A DNA stretch of 54,057 nucleotides from Arcobacter sp. (GCA_003252105.1 QKDL01000047.1:1-54057); one strand, 5' to 3'; positions 17,576-27,579 are shown, counted from the stretch's first letter. Made by a program: numbers and translations. Notes: generated from the letters alone by a model not told the origin.

Positions 17576-19093
17576 TTATTTTGCACTAAAAACAGTTTTA
17601 AACTCTTCTAATGCAGCTTTTAATGCTGATTCTGTATCATCATCTAATTTTTTAGAAGTTTTAATTGAATCTAAAATATTTGCATATTTTTGTTCAATAA
17701 ATGCATGTAACTCATTTTCAAACTTAACTACATCACCAACTGCAACGTCATTTAAGTAACCTTTTGTTCCAGCATAAATAACAACAATTTGTTTTTCAAT
17801 AACTAGAGGTTTATTAACACCTTGTTTTAATACTTCAACCATTCTTTGACCTAATTCTAGCTCTTTTCTAGTTGATTCATCAAGATCAGATGCAAATTGT
17901 GCAAATGCTTCAAGCTCTCTATATTGTGCTAAAGAAAGTTTAAGTGTACCCGCAACTTGTTTTGTAGCTTTAATTTGTGCAGCCCCACCAACTCTTGATA
18001 CTGATAAACCAACGTTAATCGCAGGTCTGATACCTGAGTTAAATAGGTTAGTTTCAAGGAAGATTTGACCATCTGTAATAGAAATAACGTTTGTTGGAAT
18101 ATATGCAGCAACATCACCAGCTTGAGTTTCAATAATTGGTAATGCAGTCATAGAACCAGCACCTCTTTCATCAGACATTTTAGCAGCTCTTTCTAAAAGT
18201 CTTGAGTGTAGATAGAATACATCCCCTGGGAACGCCTCTCTACCTGGAGGTCTTCTTAATAATAAAGACATCTCTCTATATGCAACTGCGTGTTTTGATA
18301 AATCATCATAGATAATTAATGCATGCTTACCATTATCTCTGAAATACTCACCAATAGTAACACCTGTATATGGTGCTAAGAATTGTAATGCTGAAGAATC
18401 AGAAGCACCAGCGTTTACAACGATAGTGTAATCCATTGCTCCACCCTCTTCTAATGTTCTAACAACAGAAGCAACTGAAGAAGCTTTTTGACCGATTGCA
18501 ACATAAATACAAATTACATCTTCACCTTTTTGGTTAAGAATTGTATCAATTGCAACAGTAGTTTTACCAGTTTGTCTATCTCCAATAATAAGCTCTCTTT
18601 GACCTCTTCCAATTGGAACTAGTGCATCAATTGCTTTAATACCAGTTTGTAATGGCTCATGAACTGATTTTCTAGCCATAATTCCAGGAGCTTTTTCTTC
18701 AACAAGTCTAGTCTCTGATGATTCAATTGCACCTTTTCCATCAATAGCTTCTCCAAGAGCATTTACAACTCTACCAACCATTGCATCACCAACTGGAGTT
18801 TCTAATAATTTTCCAAGTCTCTTACAAGAAGAACCTTCTCTAAGTCCATTTCCAGAACCAAGTACAACAACACCAACTGAAGACTCTTCTAAGTTAGAAG
18901 CTAACCCTCTTTCACCATTTTCAAACTCTACAAGCTCACCAGCCATAACATTTTTAAGACCGTAAACTTGAGCAATACCATCTGCAAAAGAGATGATTTT
19001 CCCAGTTTCACTAACATCTACATTTAATTCAAAGTTGTCAATTCTCTCTTTGATGATAGAACTGATTTCATCTGCTTGAATTTTTGCACCCAT
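17576..19093 (-). CDS. atpA: ATP synthase F1 alpha subunit
   Basis: Alpha supplies the noncatalytic nucleotide sites of the F1 head. The 505-residue protein has the Walker A loop [17 protein letters not shown], the following [20 protein letters not shown], the [49 protein letters not shown] stretch, and [14 protein letters not shown]. Length and motifs match the bacterial family. It lies between atpH (21 bases) and atpG (10 bases). Confidence 0.98.
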   Translation of the reverse strand: MGAKIQADEISSIIKERIDNFELNVDVSETGKIISFADGIAQVYGLKNVMAGELVEFENGERGLASNLEESSVGVVVLGSGNGLREGSSCKRLGKLLETPVGDAMVGRVVNALGEAIDGKGAIESSETRLVEEKAPGIMARKSVHEPLQTGIKAIDALVPIGRGQRELIIGDRQTGKTTVAIDTILNQKGEDVICIYVAIGQKASSVASVVRTLEEGGAMDYTIVVNAGASDSSALQFLAPYTGVTIGEYFRDNGKHALIIYDDLSKHAVAYREMSLLLRRPPGREAFPGDVFYLHSRLLERAAKMSDERGAGSMTALPIIETQAGDVAAYIPTNVISITDGQIFLETNLFNSGIRPAINVGLSVSRVGGAAQIKATKQVAGTLKLSLAQYRELEAFAQFASDLDESTRKELELGQRMVEVLKQGVNKPLVIEKQIVVIYAGTKGYLNDVAVGDVVKFENELHAFIEQKYANILDSIKTSKKLDDDTESALKAALEEFKTVFSAK

Positions 19094-19114
19094 TCAATTT
19101 CTCCTTTATAAGTT

Positions 19115-19645
19115 CTAAACTGCTTTTAAAATATGATCAATCATTTGTGATTTAAGTCTATCTTTTGAGAATGAAATCTCAACTCCAAGACTATCAATAT
19201 CAACCTTGATACCATCGTAATCACAAACATCTTGCGATAGTGATAACGTAACATCGAATTTTTTACTAAATTGTGCTTCAATTGAAGACATATATTCAGC
19301 AGATAATTCTTTGTTTGTATAAACAACACCTGTATATGAATTATTCATTTTTGCAATTTGTGTTTCTAATTCGCATACAATATCAGGAATGATATTTAAT
19401 CTTTTGTTAGCACCTAACAATTTGATTAAATTTTTTACATCATCACTACTATTGTCTAAAAATGAAATAATTAATTCAACCTTATCACTACTTTTTACTT
19501 CCGATGAAGTAACAATAGAGACAAATTTATCTTCCCCAAAAGCAGAAGAGATAGTTTTTAAATCACTACAAACTGCTGTTGCAGATTGTAAATCTTTACC
19601 ATCAATCAATGCTTTTACGTATCTTTTTGCTATTAAATCATTCAT
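19115..19645 (-). CDS. atpH: ATP synthase F1 delta subunit
   Basis: Delta joins the peripheral stalk to the top of F1. The 176-residue protein starts MNDLIAKRYVKALIDG, the usual OSCP/delta opening. It has the middle helical LIISFLDNSSDDVKNLIKLLGANKRLNIIPDIVCELE segment and the C-terminal GIKVDIDSLGVEISFSKDRLKSQM part, where the family normally reads as a GSIRxRLxxL motif. Its ATG shares one base with the atpF stop codon (TAATG), indicating translational coupling. Confidence 0.94.
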   Translation of the reverse strand: MNDLIAKRYVKALIDGKDLQSATAVCSDLKTISSAFGEDKFVSIVTSSEVKSSDKVELIISFLDNSSDDVKNLIKLLGANKRLNIIPDIVCELETQIAKMNNSYTGVVYTNKELSAEYMSSIEAQFSKKFDVTLSLSQDVCDYDGIKVDIDSLGVEISFSKDRLKSQMIDHILKAV

Positions 19646-20160
19646 TATGCAACCTTCTTAAGAACAATATTTGCTAACTCATCTTGAGTTAATGAAACAT
19701 TGTCTGAACTTAATAGTTCATTAAGAATTTCTGAAACAATTTCTCTTTTTGCTTTTGATGTCTCAACTTTTGTTCTTTCATCAAAACCTCTATTTAGGTT
19801 TGCAATTTCATTCTCTACAGCTTGTGTTACTTTTGCTTTAACTGAATCAATATCAGCTTTAGCACCTTCAACAATCTCAGCTGCAAGAACTTTTGCTTCT
19901 TCTAATTTTTTAGCAGCATCATCAACTTTATCTTGAGAAGCTTTTAAAGTATCTTGTACTTTGTCTAGCTCTGCTTGAATAGAAGCTGTTCTATCTGCAA
20001 AAAATGCTTTCAATTTATCAGCAAGTAAATACCACAAAATTCCAGCAAATATTACAAAGTTAACGGTTCTTTGAACAATATCAGTTTCCGCACCTTCACT
20101 ACTAGCAAATAACGCCATAGGAGCTAAAGCTAATCCAAGTAATAACAATCTTTTTTTCAA
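19645..20160 (-). CDS. atpF: ATP synthase Fo b subunit
   Basis: The b subunit is a membrane-anchored peripheral stalk. The 171-residue protein begins with a signal-peptide-like hydrophobic segment (residues 3-19), then a membrane helix around 28-46 (VQRTVNFVIFAGILWYLLAD). A long charged, Ala/Glu/Lys-rich helix follows to the C terminus. Campylobacterota commonly carry this longer b with an extra N-terminal hydrophobic segment, together with a second b-like protein upstream. It overlaps atpH by one base. The Fo a and c genes are not in the window. Confidence 0.93.
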   Translation of the reverse strand: MKKRLLLLGLALAPMALFASSEGAETDIVQRTVNFVIFAGILWYLLADKLKAFFADRTASIQAELDKVQDTLKASQDKVDDAAKKLEEAKVLAAEIVEGAKADIDSVKAKVTQAVENEIANLNRGFDERTKVETSKAKREIVSEILNELLSSDNVSLTQDELANIVLKKVA

Positions 20161-20174
20161 CCTTAACCTCCTAA

Positions 20175-20597
20175 TTAAATTGAGCTAATCTTAGCTTTTA
20201 GGCTCTCATTAAATTGAGGCATTGCAGCTACTAATGATTCTTTTAAAGCTACTTTTTCAGCTGTTAATTCTTCGATGAATTTAGCTGTTTTAGCTTCTAG
20301 TTCCTCTTTAGCACTCGCAAGTTTAGCATCAGCGATTTCTTTTGCTTCAGTATAAGCTTTATCTCTAATAACAGCTGCTTCTTTTTTAGCTTCAGCAATA
20401 ATATGACTTGCTTCTTCTAACATACCATCAACATCAGCAGAGTTTGACTGAGCACTAGCTAAATCTTTTTTAATAGATTCAGATCTGTCATCCATATGCT
20501 TTAATAGTGGCACGAATAGACTGCTGTTTAGATATGCTACAACTAAAAGAAAAATAATTCCTGAGCTAAGCAGTAATACAGGACTTATGTCTAACAT
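20175..20597 (-). CDS. atpF': ATP synthase Fo b' subunit
   Basis: This is the second peripheral stalk protein, forming a b/b' heterodimer as in Campylobacterota and photosynthetic bacteria. The 140-residue protein has one N-terminal membrane helix (about residues 6-27) and the NSSLFVPLLKHMDDRSESIKKDL region typical of b subunits. An Ala/Glu/Lys-rich helix of heptad character follows. It is the first atp gene, 104 bases after parB. A GGAG ribosome site precedes it, and a minus-strand TTTACA-16-TATAAA (about 20655-20685) could be an additional promoter, though reading through from parB is equally possible. Confidence 0.92.
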   Translation of the reverse strand: MLDISPVLLLSSGIIFLLVVAYLNSSLFVPLLKHMDDRSESIKKDLASAQSNSADVDGMLEEASHIIAEAKKEAAVIRDKAYTEAKEIADAKLASAKEELEAKTAKFIEELTAEKVALKESLVAAMPQFNESLKAKISSI

Positions 20598-20701
20598 TCA
20601 TTCCTCCATATTTTTTACAGTTTAGTTTGACTAAAACTGCTTATATTTTATCGAAAGAATTTATAAAAGTTGATTAAAATGTGTAAATTGGCAAAAGAAA
20701 A

Positions 20702-21565
20702 TTACAAAGTGTTACCAAAGTAATTAGAAATCTTCTCAATGTCTTCTTGAGACTTGATTTCAATTTTAAAGTAGTTCTTCTCTGCTTTAACCTTAAGTTG
20801 GGAATTTTTAAGAGTTTTTATTGCATTTTCTAAGGGAGAAAAATCAAAATTTTCTTTTTTATTTTTGTTACTTTTTTTCTCACTATTTTTTTCTGAAGAT
20901 TTAAGTTCTCTTACTAAATCTTCTGTTTCTCTTACTGAAAGTTTTTGACCAGAAATAGAGTCTACTACTTTCTTTTGAGTCTCTTCGTCAAGTCCTAATA
21001 ATACCTTTGCATGCCCTGCACTAATTTTATCATTTGCAAGCATTTGCTGTACATATGATGATAATTGAAGTAATCTTAATGTATTTGTAATAGATGTCCT
21101 ACTTTTAAATACTCTTTTTGATAATTCTTCATGTGTTATATTATGTTCATTTATAAGTTGTGCATAAGAATAAGCTAATTCTATAACATTTAAGTCATCT
21201 CTTTGGATATTTTCTATTAAAGCTAATTCTCTTAGTCTTAATTCTTCAATATCAACTATAATCGCTTTAATAACTTCTAAATTAGCTAATTTATGAGCTC
21301 TAAGTCTTCTCTCACCTGCAATTAAAGTATATTCATCATCAGATGATTCTATAACTGTAACTGGTTGAATTAATCCATGAGCTACAATCGAATCAGATAA
21401 CTCTTTTAGTTTTTCTTCATCAAATATTCTTCTTGGCTGATTTGGATTTGGTTTAATTTTATTAACTTCAATCTCTACAACACCACTTTTTGAACTCTTA
21501 TTTGAGTTATTGTATGCTGTCTCAACTTCACCTAATAATTCACCTAATCCTCTACCTAATGCCAT
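20702..21565 (-). CDS. parB: Chromosome-partitioning protein ParB
   Basis: ParB is the CTP-dependent clamp that loads at parS sites near the origin and guides segregation with ParA. The 287-residue protein starts MALGRGLGELLGEVE. The ParB/Srx domain (about 28-120) has IKPNPNQPRRIFDEEKLKELSDSI and the CTP-binding LIAGERRLRAHKLA. The central HTH KORB-like domain has the ITHEELSKRVFKSRTSITNTLRLLQL segment and ISAGHAKVLLGL. A charged linker follows (about 215-235), then a short dimerisation domain. It lies 20 bases after parA. No convincing parS site was seen in the window. Confidence 0.96.
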   Translation of the reverse strand: MALGRGLGELLGEVETAYNNSNKSSKSGVVEIEVNKIKPNPNQPRRIFDEEKLKELSDSIVAHGLIQPVTVIESSDDEYTLIAGERRLRAHKLANLEVIKAIIVDIEELRLRELALIENIQRDDLNVIELAYSYAQLINEHNITHEELSKRVFKSRTSITNTLRLLQLSSYVQQMLANDKISAGHAKVLLGLDEETQKKVVDSISGQKLSVRETEDLVRELKSSEKNSEKKSNKNKKENFDFSPLENAIKTLKNSQLKVKAEKNYFKIEIKSQEDIEKISNYFGNTL

Positions 21566-21585
21566 TAAAAAATCCTAAATAAAAA

Positions 21586-22362
21586 TTAACCAGCTATTGC
21601 TCTAGCTAGATTTGTATATGCCTTAGTTCCAATAGCTGCCGCATCATATAACATAATTGGCTTACCAAAACTTGGTGATTCCGCTAGTTTGATGTTTCTA
21701 GGTATAACTACATAAGAACTTTCATCAACTTTAAATAGTTTATTTTCAAAATGTTGTGCAAGATCTGCAAATACTTGTTTTGACAAATTATTTTGAGAAC
21801 TATACATTGTTGGTAAAAATCCTCTAATTTGTAATTGTCTATTAATTGTTTGTTTAACTAACTTAATAGTGTTTAATAATTGTGCTAAACCTTCAAGTGC
21901 AAAAAACTCACACTGTATAGGAATTAATACAGATGTCGATGCACTAAGTGTATTTATTGTGATTGGTCCAAGTGCTGGAGGTGAATCAATAATTATATAA
22001 TCATAATCTTTTTTTACTGGATCGATTTTTCTTTTTAATACTAATTCTCTTTCTTTAGTATTTTTATAGAACTCTTTTTCAATCCCTACAAGTCCAATAT
22101 TAGATGGTGCAACTTTTAGATTTTCTATTTCGCTATCTAAAATAATCTCATTTAACTCTTTAGTTCCTAGCATTACATGATAAATATTATATTCATATGT
22201 ATCTCTATGGAACCCTAAAGATGTTGTTGCATTTGCTTGCGGATCTGCATCTATTAGAAGAACTCTTTTACCTTCAAGTGCCAATGCAGCACTTAAATTG
22301 ACAGCAGTTGTTGTTTTACCAACACCACCCTTTTGATTTGCTATTGCAATTACTTCTGTCAT
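21586..22362 (-). CDS. parA: Chromosome-partitioning ATPase ParA (Soj)
   Basis: ParA is the ATPase partner of ParB that forms a DNA-bound gradient for origin movement. The 258-residue protein has the deviant Walker A KGGVGKTTTAVNLS with its signature lysine (residues about 10-22), LLIDADPQANAT (Walker A') and DYIIIDSPPALGP (Walker B). It lacks the N-terminal HTH of plasmid type Ia ParA, which places it in the chromosomal Soj group. Its start overlaps the birA stop by four bases. Confidence 0.96.
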   Translation of the reverse strand: MTEVIAIANQKGGVGKTTTAVNLSAALALEGKRVLLIDADPQANATTSLGFHRDTYEYNIYHVMLGTKELNEIILDSEIENLKVAPSNIGLVGIEKEFYKNTKERELVLKRKIDPVKKDYDYIIIDSPPALGPITINTLSASTSVLIPIQCEFFALEGLAQLLNTIKLVKQTINRQLQIRGFLPTMYSSQNNLSKQVFADLAQHFENKLFKVDESSYVVIPRNIKLAESPSFGKPIMLYDAAAIGTKAYTNLARAIAG

Positions 22363-22994
22363 CTTAAACTAAATACCTTTGAATCGTCAATTTGTATAGA
22401 ACCATCATCATTTAATATGGCTTTTTCTAATGAAACTTTTTTATTTTCTAATGTAGCTTGGAAATTTTTGCTTCTTTGAAATTCTATCTTAAACTCACTA
22501 AAAATCTGCTTCCAAGTTTGCATTTTTTTTAAACTTTTAAAATAATTATTCAATAGCTTTTCCATTTCAATTTCAATGTCCAATTTTCCGTAATCTTTAT
22601 CTACATCAATCAAATTTAGACCTATTCCACAAAAAATCAAATCTTTAGTTGCAGTTGTAATAGTTCCACCTATTTTTTTATCATCAATATAAAAATCATT
22701 TGGCCATTTAACCCATATTTTAGAGCCTAAAGAGGCTAAAATATCTTTTAAAATATATGAAAAATATATTGAAGCACTTTGAAGTTGTAAATCTTTTGGT
22801 AAATCTTTTTTTTCAAAAACAAAAGAGAAAAAAAGATTTCCTTTTACACCTTGCCAAGAATTTCCTCTACTTCCAATTCCATTTGTTTGATAATCAGTTG
22901 CAATACATAAAGGTTGAGTATATCCACCTATTTTTATTTTTTGTTTTAAATATGTATGAGTTGAATCAATTTTTTCTAAAAATATAATTTGCAT
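22359..22994 (-). CDS. birA: Biotin--[acetyl-CoA-carboxylase] ligase
   Basis: BirA activates biotin as biotinyl-AMP and transfers it to the carboxyl carrier protein. The 211-residue protein has only the ligase domain, with no N-terminal winged helix, so it should not act as a repressor. The substrate loop is GIGSRGNSWQGVKGNLFFSF, close to the usual GRGRxGRxW but with Ile for the first Arg. KWPNDFYIDDKKIGG (around residue 100) is the second signature. It heads birA-parA-parB and is divergent from the AEC transporter gene, with 77 bases between. Confidence 0.93.
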   Translation of the reverse strand: MQIIFLEKIDSTHTYLKQKIKIGGYTQPLCIATDYQTNGIGSRGNSWQGVKGNLFFSFVFEKKDLPKDLQLQSASIYFSYILKDILASLGSKIWVKWPNDFYIDDKKIGGTITTATKDLIFCGIGLNLIDVDKDYGKLDIEIEMEKLLNNYFKSLKKMQTWKQIFSEFKIEFQRSKNFQATLENKKVSLEKAILNDDGSIQIDDSKVFSLR

Positions 22995-23071
22995 GTGTGA
23001 TTATACATAATATATAATATCTTTTCAAGAAATAATTAATTACAATCTAAAAAATTTATTTCGGAGTATTA

Positions 23072-23965
23072 ATGTTAGACCCTGTTTTACCAATTGCTTT
23101 TTATTTGCTTTTAGGATATTTATTCAAAATTTTTATAAAAGATAATTCAAAAGAATTAGTTGAATTTGTAATTTTCTTTTCATTGCCGGCAATTGTATTT
23201 TATAAAATTTACCCATTAGAACTCAATCAAACTACATTAAAATTGATTTTAATGTTTAATGCAATTATCTTAGCAAATTTATTAATCTCATATTTTGTAG
23301 GGAAATTTTTAAAGCTTGATAAAAAAACTTTAGCTACTTTTATGATTATTGCAACTTTTGGAAATACCTCTTTTATTGGATTTTCATATATTGATTCATT
23401 TTATGGTCAAGATTATGTAGTATATGCTTTGATTTATGACTTATTTGGTTCTTTTTTATTATTAGTAAGTCTTGGAATGATTATAATTAATTGGGGAAGT
23501 GGACAACATGTAAATTTTAAAAGTATAACAAGAAGTGTTCTATTTTTTCCACCTATTATTATGTTCTTTTTAACTATATTTTTAAAGTTATTCACAATTC
23601 CTACATTTGTAATGAATACAGCTGAAACTATTGGTTCAACATTAGTTCCTATTGCCATGATTGCAATTGGTATGAAACTTGAAGTTAAAAATATCTTTTA
23701 TAAACTTAAATTAGTAAGTGTCGCTATTTTTATAAAAATGTTATTATTACCGATTATTGTTTTAGTTTTATTTTCAATTTTTTACAATCTTGATGATACT
23801 TGGAGTAAAACGACCATTTTGGAAGTAGCAATGCCACCTATGACTATGGCTGTTGTACTTGCTATTAAAGGTGGTCTAGATGAAAGACTTGCAATAAATG
23901 CTTTGGTATTTGGTGTTTTAATCTCTTTGTTAAGTGTTACAGGTTTTTATTACTATTTAGGATAA
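23072..23965 (+). CDS. AEC-family (auxin efflux carrier-like) transporter
   Basis: Members of this family export or import small carboxylates and amino acids by secondary transport. The 297-residue protein has about ten hydrophobic membrane segments. It starts LPIAFYLLLGYLFK, has a broken-helix region at FGNTSFIGFSYIDSFYG and ends with AMPPMTMAVVLAIKGGLDERLAINALVFGVLISLLSV, a typical AEC C-terminal half. A GGAG ribosome site six bases before the ATG supports the start. It is the only rightward gene between two leftward operons and separates birA from fmt, which are adjacent in Campylobacter jejuni, so it is probably an insertion. Substrate unknown. Confidence 0.87.
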   Translation: MLDPVLPIAFYLLLGYLFKIFIKDNSKELVEFVIFFSLPAIVFYKIYPLELNQTTLKLILMFNAIILANLLISYFVGKFLKLDKKTLATFMIIATFGNTSFIGFSYIDSFYGQDYVVYALIYDLFGSFLLLVSLGMIIINWGSGQHVNFKSITRSVLFFPPIIMFFLTIFLKLFTIPTFVMNTAETIGSTLVPIAMIAIGMKLEVKNIFYKLKLVSVAIFIKMLLLPIIVLVLFSIFYNLDDTWSKTTILEVAMPPMTMAVVLAIKGGLDERLAINALVFGVLISLLSVTGFYYYLG

Positions 23966-23980
23966 TCTTTTTATCCTAAA
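23956..23980. terminator. Bidirectional terminator between the AEC gene and fmt
   Basis: A perfect 10-bp inverted repeat, TTTAGGATAA (23956-23965) and TTATCCTAAA (23971-23980), with a five-base loop, contains the AEC stop codon in its left arm and the fmt stop codon in its right arm. The genes converge, so the same hairpin can serve both. Confidence 0.68.
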
Positions 23981-24926
23981 TATAATTTTCAGGGAAAAGT
24001 GTTTCATTTAATTTTGAGCCAATTTTTAAGTTTTGATTTCCTCTTAAAAAATCTGCTGTATTTAAGGCTTTTTTAGATGGCATTTGTAAAGTTTTTACTT
24101 TAATTGAACCTTTTTTACAGCCAATAATTATAAAATCTTTTTCTATGTCTAAAATAGTTCCCTCTTCATTTATAGAATCATTTTCAACTAATGTTACATC
24201 TTTTAATTTTAAACCATCTATTGTAAATATACCTGGCCAAAAACTATAAGCTTTATATTTTAAATGGAGTTTTTTTGCTGAAGAAAAATCTATTTGTCCA
24301 TACTCTTTTTTTATCTTTTTACAAAAACTTACTTGATTTTCATTTTGTTTTTTAGGCTTAATATTTTCAAAATTATCTAACGTAGTTATAGTTAATTTTG
24401 CTGCTAAATCTGAAAGCTTATTAAAAGCCTCAGTTACTTCCATAGCAGAAGTGATTTTTAAATATTCTAAGCCTAAAATATCTCCACTATCTAGGCCTTC
24501 CTCCATAAGCATAGAAGTAACACCTGTATATTCATCATCTTCTAGAAGTGCCTCTTGAATAGGACTTGCACCTCTATATTTTGGCAATAAAGAAGCATGT
24601 AAATTAATACAAGGTGCAATATCTAAAATCTCTTTGGGTAAGATTTGTCCATAAGCAGCTACAATAATAAAATCTGGATTTAAGTGTTTTATTTCTTCTT
24701 CAGCCTTTGTATTTCCTCTTAATTTTTCTGGTTGAAAAATTGGCAATTCAAGAGAATTATCTATACAATATTGTTTTATATGAGGAGGAGTAATAACTTG
24801 TTTTCTTCCTACAGGTTTATCTGGTTGTGTAAAAAGAGCAATAACCTCATAAGAACTTTCTAACAACTGCTTAAAAATTGTTGTTGCATAATCTGGTGTT
24901 CCCATAAAAATCACTCTTTTTGACAT
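23976..24926 (-). CDS. fmt: Methionyl-tRNA formyltransferase
   Basis: Fmt formylates initiator Met-tRNA using 10-formyltetrahydrofolate. The 316-residue protein has the formyltransferase Rossmann domain with FMGTPDYATTIFKQLL at the start and the catalytic region INLHASLLPKYRGASPIQEALLE (Asn, His). LMEEGLDSGDIL follows, with the conserved aspartate. The C-terminal OB-fold domain has FWPGIFTIDGLKLK and closes with DFLRGNQNLKIG. Full length. It lies 23 bases after proB. Confidence 0.96.
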   Translation of the reverse strand: MSKRVIFMGTPDYATTIFKQLLESSYEVIALFTQPDKPVGRKQVITPPHIKQYCIDNSLELPIFQPEKLRGNTKAEEEIKHLNPDFIIVAAYGQILPKEILDIAPCINLHASLLPKYRGASPIQEALLEDDEYTGVTSMLMEEGLDSGDILGLEYLKITSAMEVTEAFNKLSDLAAKLTITTLDNFENIKPKKQNENQVSFCKKIKKEYGQIDFSSAKKLHLKYKAYSFWPGIFTIDGLKLKDVTLVENDSINEEGTILDIEKDFIIIGCKKGSIKVKTLQMPSKKALNTADFLRGNQNLKIGSKLNETLFPENYI

Positions 24927-24949
24927 AGATATCCTTATTTTAAATCTTT

Positions 24950-25714
24950 TTATTTTTTAAATAGTGTTCCACTAATATGTTTATCATCAACTAAGAAACT
25001 ATAGGCATTTGTTAAATCAAATCCAGAAGATAGATACATTGGTTTATTATTTTTGATTAAAAAATCTGCTGCTTTTAATTTAGTTGATATTCCACCTGTT
25101 GCAAAAACAGTATTTGGATTATGTTCTATACTTAACATCTCATCTGTTATTGTGTCAACATATTTTTGTAAAATTGCATCATCATATTGATGTGGATTTT
25201 TATCATAATATCCATCAATATCAGTTAAAATAGCTAATAAATCAGCATCAAAAAAATGTGTAACATGAGCTGCAAGTTGGTCATTATCTCCAAAAAGAAG
25301 TTCATCAGTTGCTGTTACATCATTTTCATTTATTATTGGTAATACATTGTTTTGAAGTAAAATATCAATTGCACCTTTTGCAAAAGCTGTTCTTTTTCTC
25401 GAATCAAAATCATCAGCAATCAAAAGCATTTGAGCACAAAAGATATTATGTTCTTTAAATCTTTTTTTATAATGTTTCATTAAAAGTGGTTGTCCAAGTG
25501 CTGCTAAAGCTTGTCTATTTGCAACTAATTTTTTATCTAATTGAATAGATGTAAAACCAGCTGCAACTGCACCAGAACTCACTAATATAACTTCATAGTT
25601 TTTTTTATTTTTTAGTGTTGCAATTAAGTCTACTAGATTACTTAATCTATCAAGTGCCAGTTTACCATCTTGTGTTAAAACAGCACTTCCCACTTTTATA
25701 ACTATTCTTTTCAT
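24950..25714 (-). CDS. proB: Glutamate 5-kinase without PUA domain
   Basis: ProB phosphorylates glutamate in the first step of proline synthesis. The 254-residue protein contains the amino acid kinase domain: [17 protein letters not shown] at the start, [36 protein letters not shown] and the [17 protein letters not shown] loop. The C-terminal PUA domain of E. coli ProB (367 residues) is missing, as in other Campylobacterota. proA is not in the window. The start overlaps the obgE stop by four bases. Confidence 0.95.
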   Translation of the reverse strand: MKRIVIKVGSAVLTQDGKLALDRLSNLVDLIATLKNKKNYEVILVSSGAVAAGFTSIQLDKKLVANRQALAALGQPLLMKHYKKRFKEHNIFCAQMLLIADDFDSRKRTAFAKGAIDILLQNNVLPIINENDVTATDELLFGDNDQLAAHVTHFFDADLLAILTDIDGYYDKNPHQYDDAILQKYVDTITDEMLSIEHNPNTVFATGGISTKLKAADFLIKNNKPMYLSSGFDLTNAYSFLVDDKHISGTLFKK

Positions 25715-26805
25715 TTTTTGTTTTGTCCTATTAACTCATATAGTGAATATACTATCGAATTAGTATTTAAATGTGTAACAGAAGATATAGGCAATATGAA
25801 AAATGGTTTATCTTTTTCAAATCTATTTAAAGTTAAATCTTGAACAAAATATGGTAAATCTTTTCCAAATCCATATTCATTAGATTTTGACACCTCTAAT
25901 CCTAATTCTTCAATGAATTTTATAATATCACTGTTTAAATCTTCACCATAATATGCATCAATTTTAGTTAAAGCAATTGCAAAATTTCTAGTAGATAATT
26001 CAGTTGAGAATTTTTTAACTTCCTCTTTTAATACATCATATTGATCTTTAATAGTTCTATAGTTTGCAACATCAATCATAAATAATAAAGTTTTAGTTCT
26101 TTCAATATGTCTTAGAAATTCTAAACCTAAACCTTTTCCTTCACTTGCACCATCAATAATACCTGGGATATCTGCCATAACGAAAGAGTTATATTCACCA
26201 ACTTCAACAACTCCAAGCTTTGGAGTTAATGTTGTAAATTCATAGTTTGCAATTTCAGGAGCTGCATTTGATAGTGTTGAGATTAGTGTAGATTTTCCTA
26301 CATTTGGATAACCAACAAGTCCTACATCTGCAATAAGTTTTAATTCTAGTCTTATCTCTTTTGTAACACCTGGTAAACCTGGTTGAAAATATGTAGGTCT
26401 TTGATTTCTAGAGTTTTTAAAGTGTGTATTACCTAATCCACCTTTTCCACCTTCTAAAAATACTTCTCTTTGACCCTCTTCAAGTAAATCAAGTAAAACT
26501 TCATTTGTTTCTTCATCTATTACTTGAGTTCCAGGAGGTACAACAAGTACTAAAGGCTCAGCAGATTTTCCAGTTTTTCTTCGCCCTTCACCAGGTCTTC
26601 CTTTATCAGCTCTTAGAATATTTCTTCCTTTGTACCATGATAGTGTGTCTGTATTATTATTTACTAAAAATATTACATCTCCACCTTTTCCACCATCTCC
26701 ACCATCTGGTCCACCTTTTATAACAAACTTTTCTCTTCTAAAAGACGAACAACCTTGTCCACCTTTTCCAGAGGAAACGGTAAATTTAACACTATCTATA
26801 AACAC
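25711..26805 (-). CDS. obgE: Ribosome-associated GTPase Obg
   Basis: Obg acts in late 50S assembly and stress control. The 364-residue protein has the glycine-rich Obg fold (1-157: [38 protein letters not shown]). The G domain follows, with [12 protein letters not shown] (G1), the YEFTTL switch, ADIPGI (G3) and TKID (G4). It ends with a short region after the G domain and no long acidic C-terminal tail. It lies in the usual position downstream of rplU-rpmA but behind a terminator. Confidence 0.97.
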   Translation of the reverse strand: MFIDSVKFTVSSGKGGQGCSSFRREKFVIKGGPDGGDGGKGGDVIFLVNNNTDTLSWYKGRNILRADKGRPGEGRRKTGKSAEPLVLVVPPGTQVIDEETNEVLLDLLEEGQREVFLEGGKGGLGNTHFKNSRNQRPTYFQPGLPGVTKEIRLELKLIADVGLVGYPNVGKSTLISTLSNAAPEIANYEFTTLTPKLGVVEVGEYNSFVMADIPGIIDGASEGKGLGLEFLRHIERTKTLLFMIDVANYRTIKDQYDVLKEEVKKFSTELSTRNFAIALTKIDAYYGEDLNSDIIKFIEELGLEVSKSNEYGFGKDLPYFVQDLTLNRFEKDKPFFILPISSVTHLNTNSIVYSLYELIGQNKK

Positions 26806-26827
26806 TTGTAACTCCTATACAAATAAA

Positions 26828-26863
26828 CAAAAAAAGGGTGCAGGTTATATACCTACACCCTTT
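26828..26863 (-). terminator. Intrinsic terminator after rpmA
   Basis: On the minus strand a stem formed by 26852-26863 and 26833-26844 (core GGGTG/CACCC, one G-U pair) is followed by a run of seven T residues. It sits 24 bases after the rpmA stop and separates ribosomal protein transcription from obgE-proB-fmt. Confidence 0.88.
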
Positions 26864-26886
26864 GAGAATTGAAAACCAAATCTAAA

Positions 26887-27144
26887 TTATGAAGCAGCGT
26901 AAACTGAAACTTTTTTTCTGTCTTTGTCTTTTACTTCAAATTTAACTACACCATCAATTAATGCAAAAATAGTGTGGTCTTTACCAATACCTACGTTCTC
27001 TCCGCAGTGTACTTTTGTACCTCTTTGTCTAATGATGATATTTCCAGCTCTAACTGTCTCACCACCAAATTTCTTAACCCCTAATCTTCTACCAGCTGAA
27101 TCTCTATTATTCTGAGTAGATCCTTGACCTTTCTTGTGAGCCAT
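26887..27144 (-). CDS. rpmA: 50S ribosomal protein L27
   Basis: L27 sits at the peptidyl transferase centre of the large subunit. The 85-residue protein begins [28 protein letters not shown], the family signature, and has [29 protein letters not shown]. There is no N-terminal extension that would need cleavage before assembly. It follows rplU by 17 bases and is followed by a strong terminator. Confidence 0.98.
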   Translation of the reverse strand: MAHKKGQGSTQNNRDSAGRRLGVKKFGGETVRAGNIIIRQRGTKVHCGENVGIGKDHTIFALIDGVVKFEVKDKDRKKVSVYAAS

Positions 27145-27161
27145 ACTTTATCTCCTTAAAC

Positions 27162-27479
27162 TTATGCAGCGATTTTAGTAATTCTAATTTTAGTGAAGCT
27201 TTTTCTGAAACCTCTTTTTAACTTAGAATCTTTTCTTCTTCTTTTTTTGTAAATGATAACTTTTTTAGCTCTATTTACACCAGTTCCATCTAATACAACT
27301 TCAGCTTCTACTTTTGCAGTAGAAACAGCATCACCAGTTTTTAGCTCACCATCATTTACAGCTAAAACATCAGTGATTTCAAGAGTTTCTTTAGCAGCTT
27401 TACCAGTATAATCTACATCTAGGATATCACCTTCTGATACTTTATACTGTTTTCCACCACACTTAATAATTGCGTACAT
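27162..27479 (-). CDS. rplU: 50S ribosomal protein L21
   Basis: L21 is an early-assembly protein of the large subunit. The 105-residue chain opens [24 protein letters not shown] and has the basic C-terminal stretch [27 protein letters not shown], both diagnostic. It heads rplU-rpmA. A TATTAT -10 candidate followed by a GTCCCG-rich discriminator lies about 60 bases before the start. Confidence 0.98.
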   Translation of the reverse strand: MYAIIKCGGKQYKVSEGDILDVDYTGKAAKETLEITDVLAVNDGELKTGDAVSTAKVEAEVVLDGTGVNRAKKVIIYKKRRRKDSKLKRGFRKSFTKIRITKIAA

Positions 27480-27535
27480 ACTTCATCCTCTGTTTTTATC
27501 AATCTTTTATTAACTAATCTATTTAACGGGACGAA

Positions 27536-27541
27536 ATAATA
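27536..27541 (-). promoter_or_regulatory. Candidate -10 element for rplU-rpmA
   Basis: The minus strand reads GATATTATTTCGTCCCG, a near-consensus TATTAT followed by a GC-rich discriminator, which suits a growth-rate-controlled ribosomal protein promoter. No -35 match is evident. Confidence 0.4.
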
Positions 27542-27579
27542 TCTAATCTTAGTTTAAACTTTCTTTAAGCGAATATATT

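Noticed and set aside
20618-20641. Inverted repeat between parB and atpF'
   Set aside because: On the operon strand the stem is followed by A residues rather than T residues, so it is not a terminator between the two genes; a regulatory role cannot be argued from sequence alone.
20702-22362. parS sites near parA-parB
   Set aside because: I looked for GTTTCAC/GTGAAAC palindromes and found none that match well; parS in this phylum can be diverged, so absence is not proof.
26424-26872. Plus-strand open frames across obgE
   Set aside because: They are shadows of the glycine-rich Obg domain, giving Leu/Phe- or Pro-rich translations without ribosome sites.
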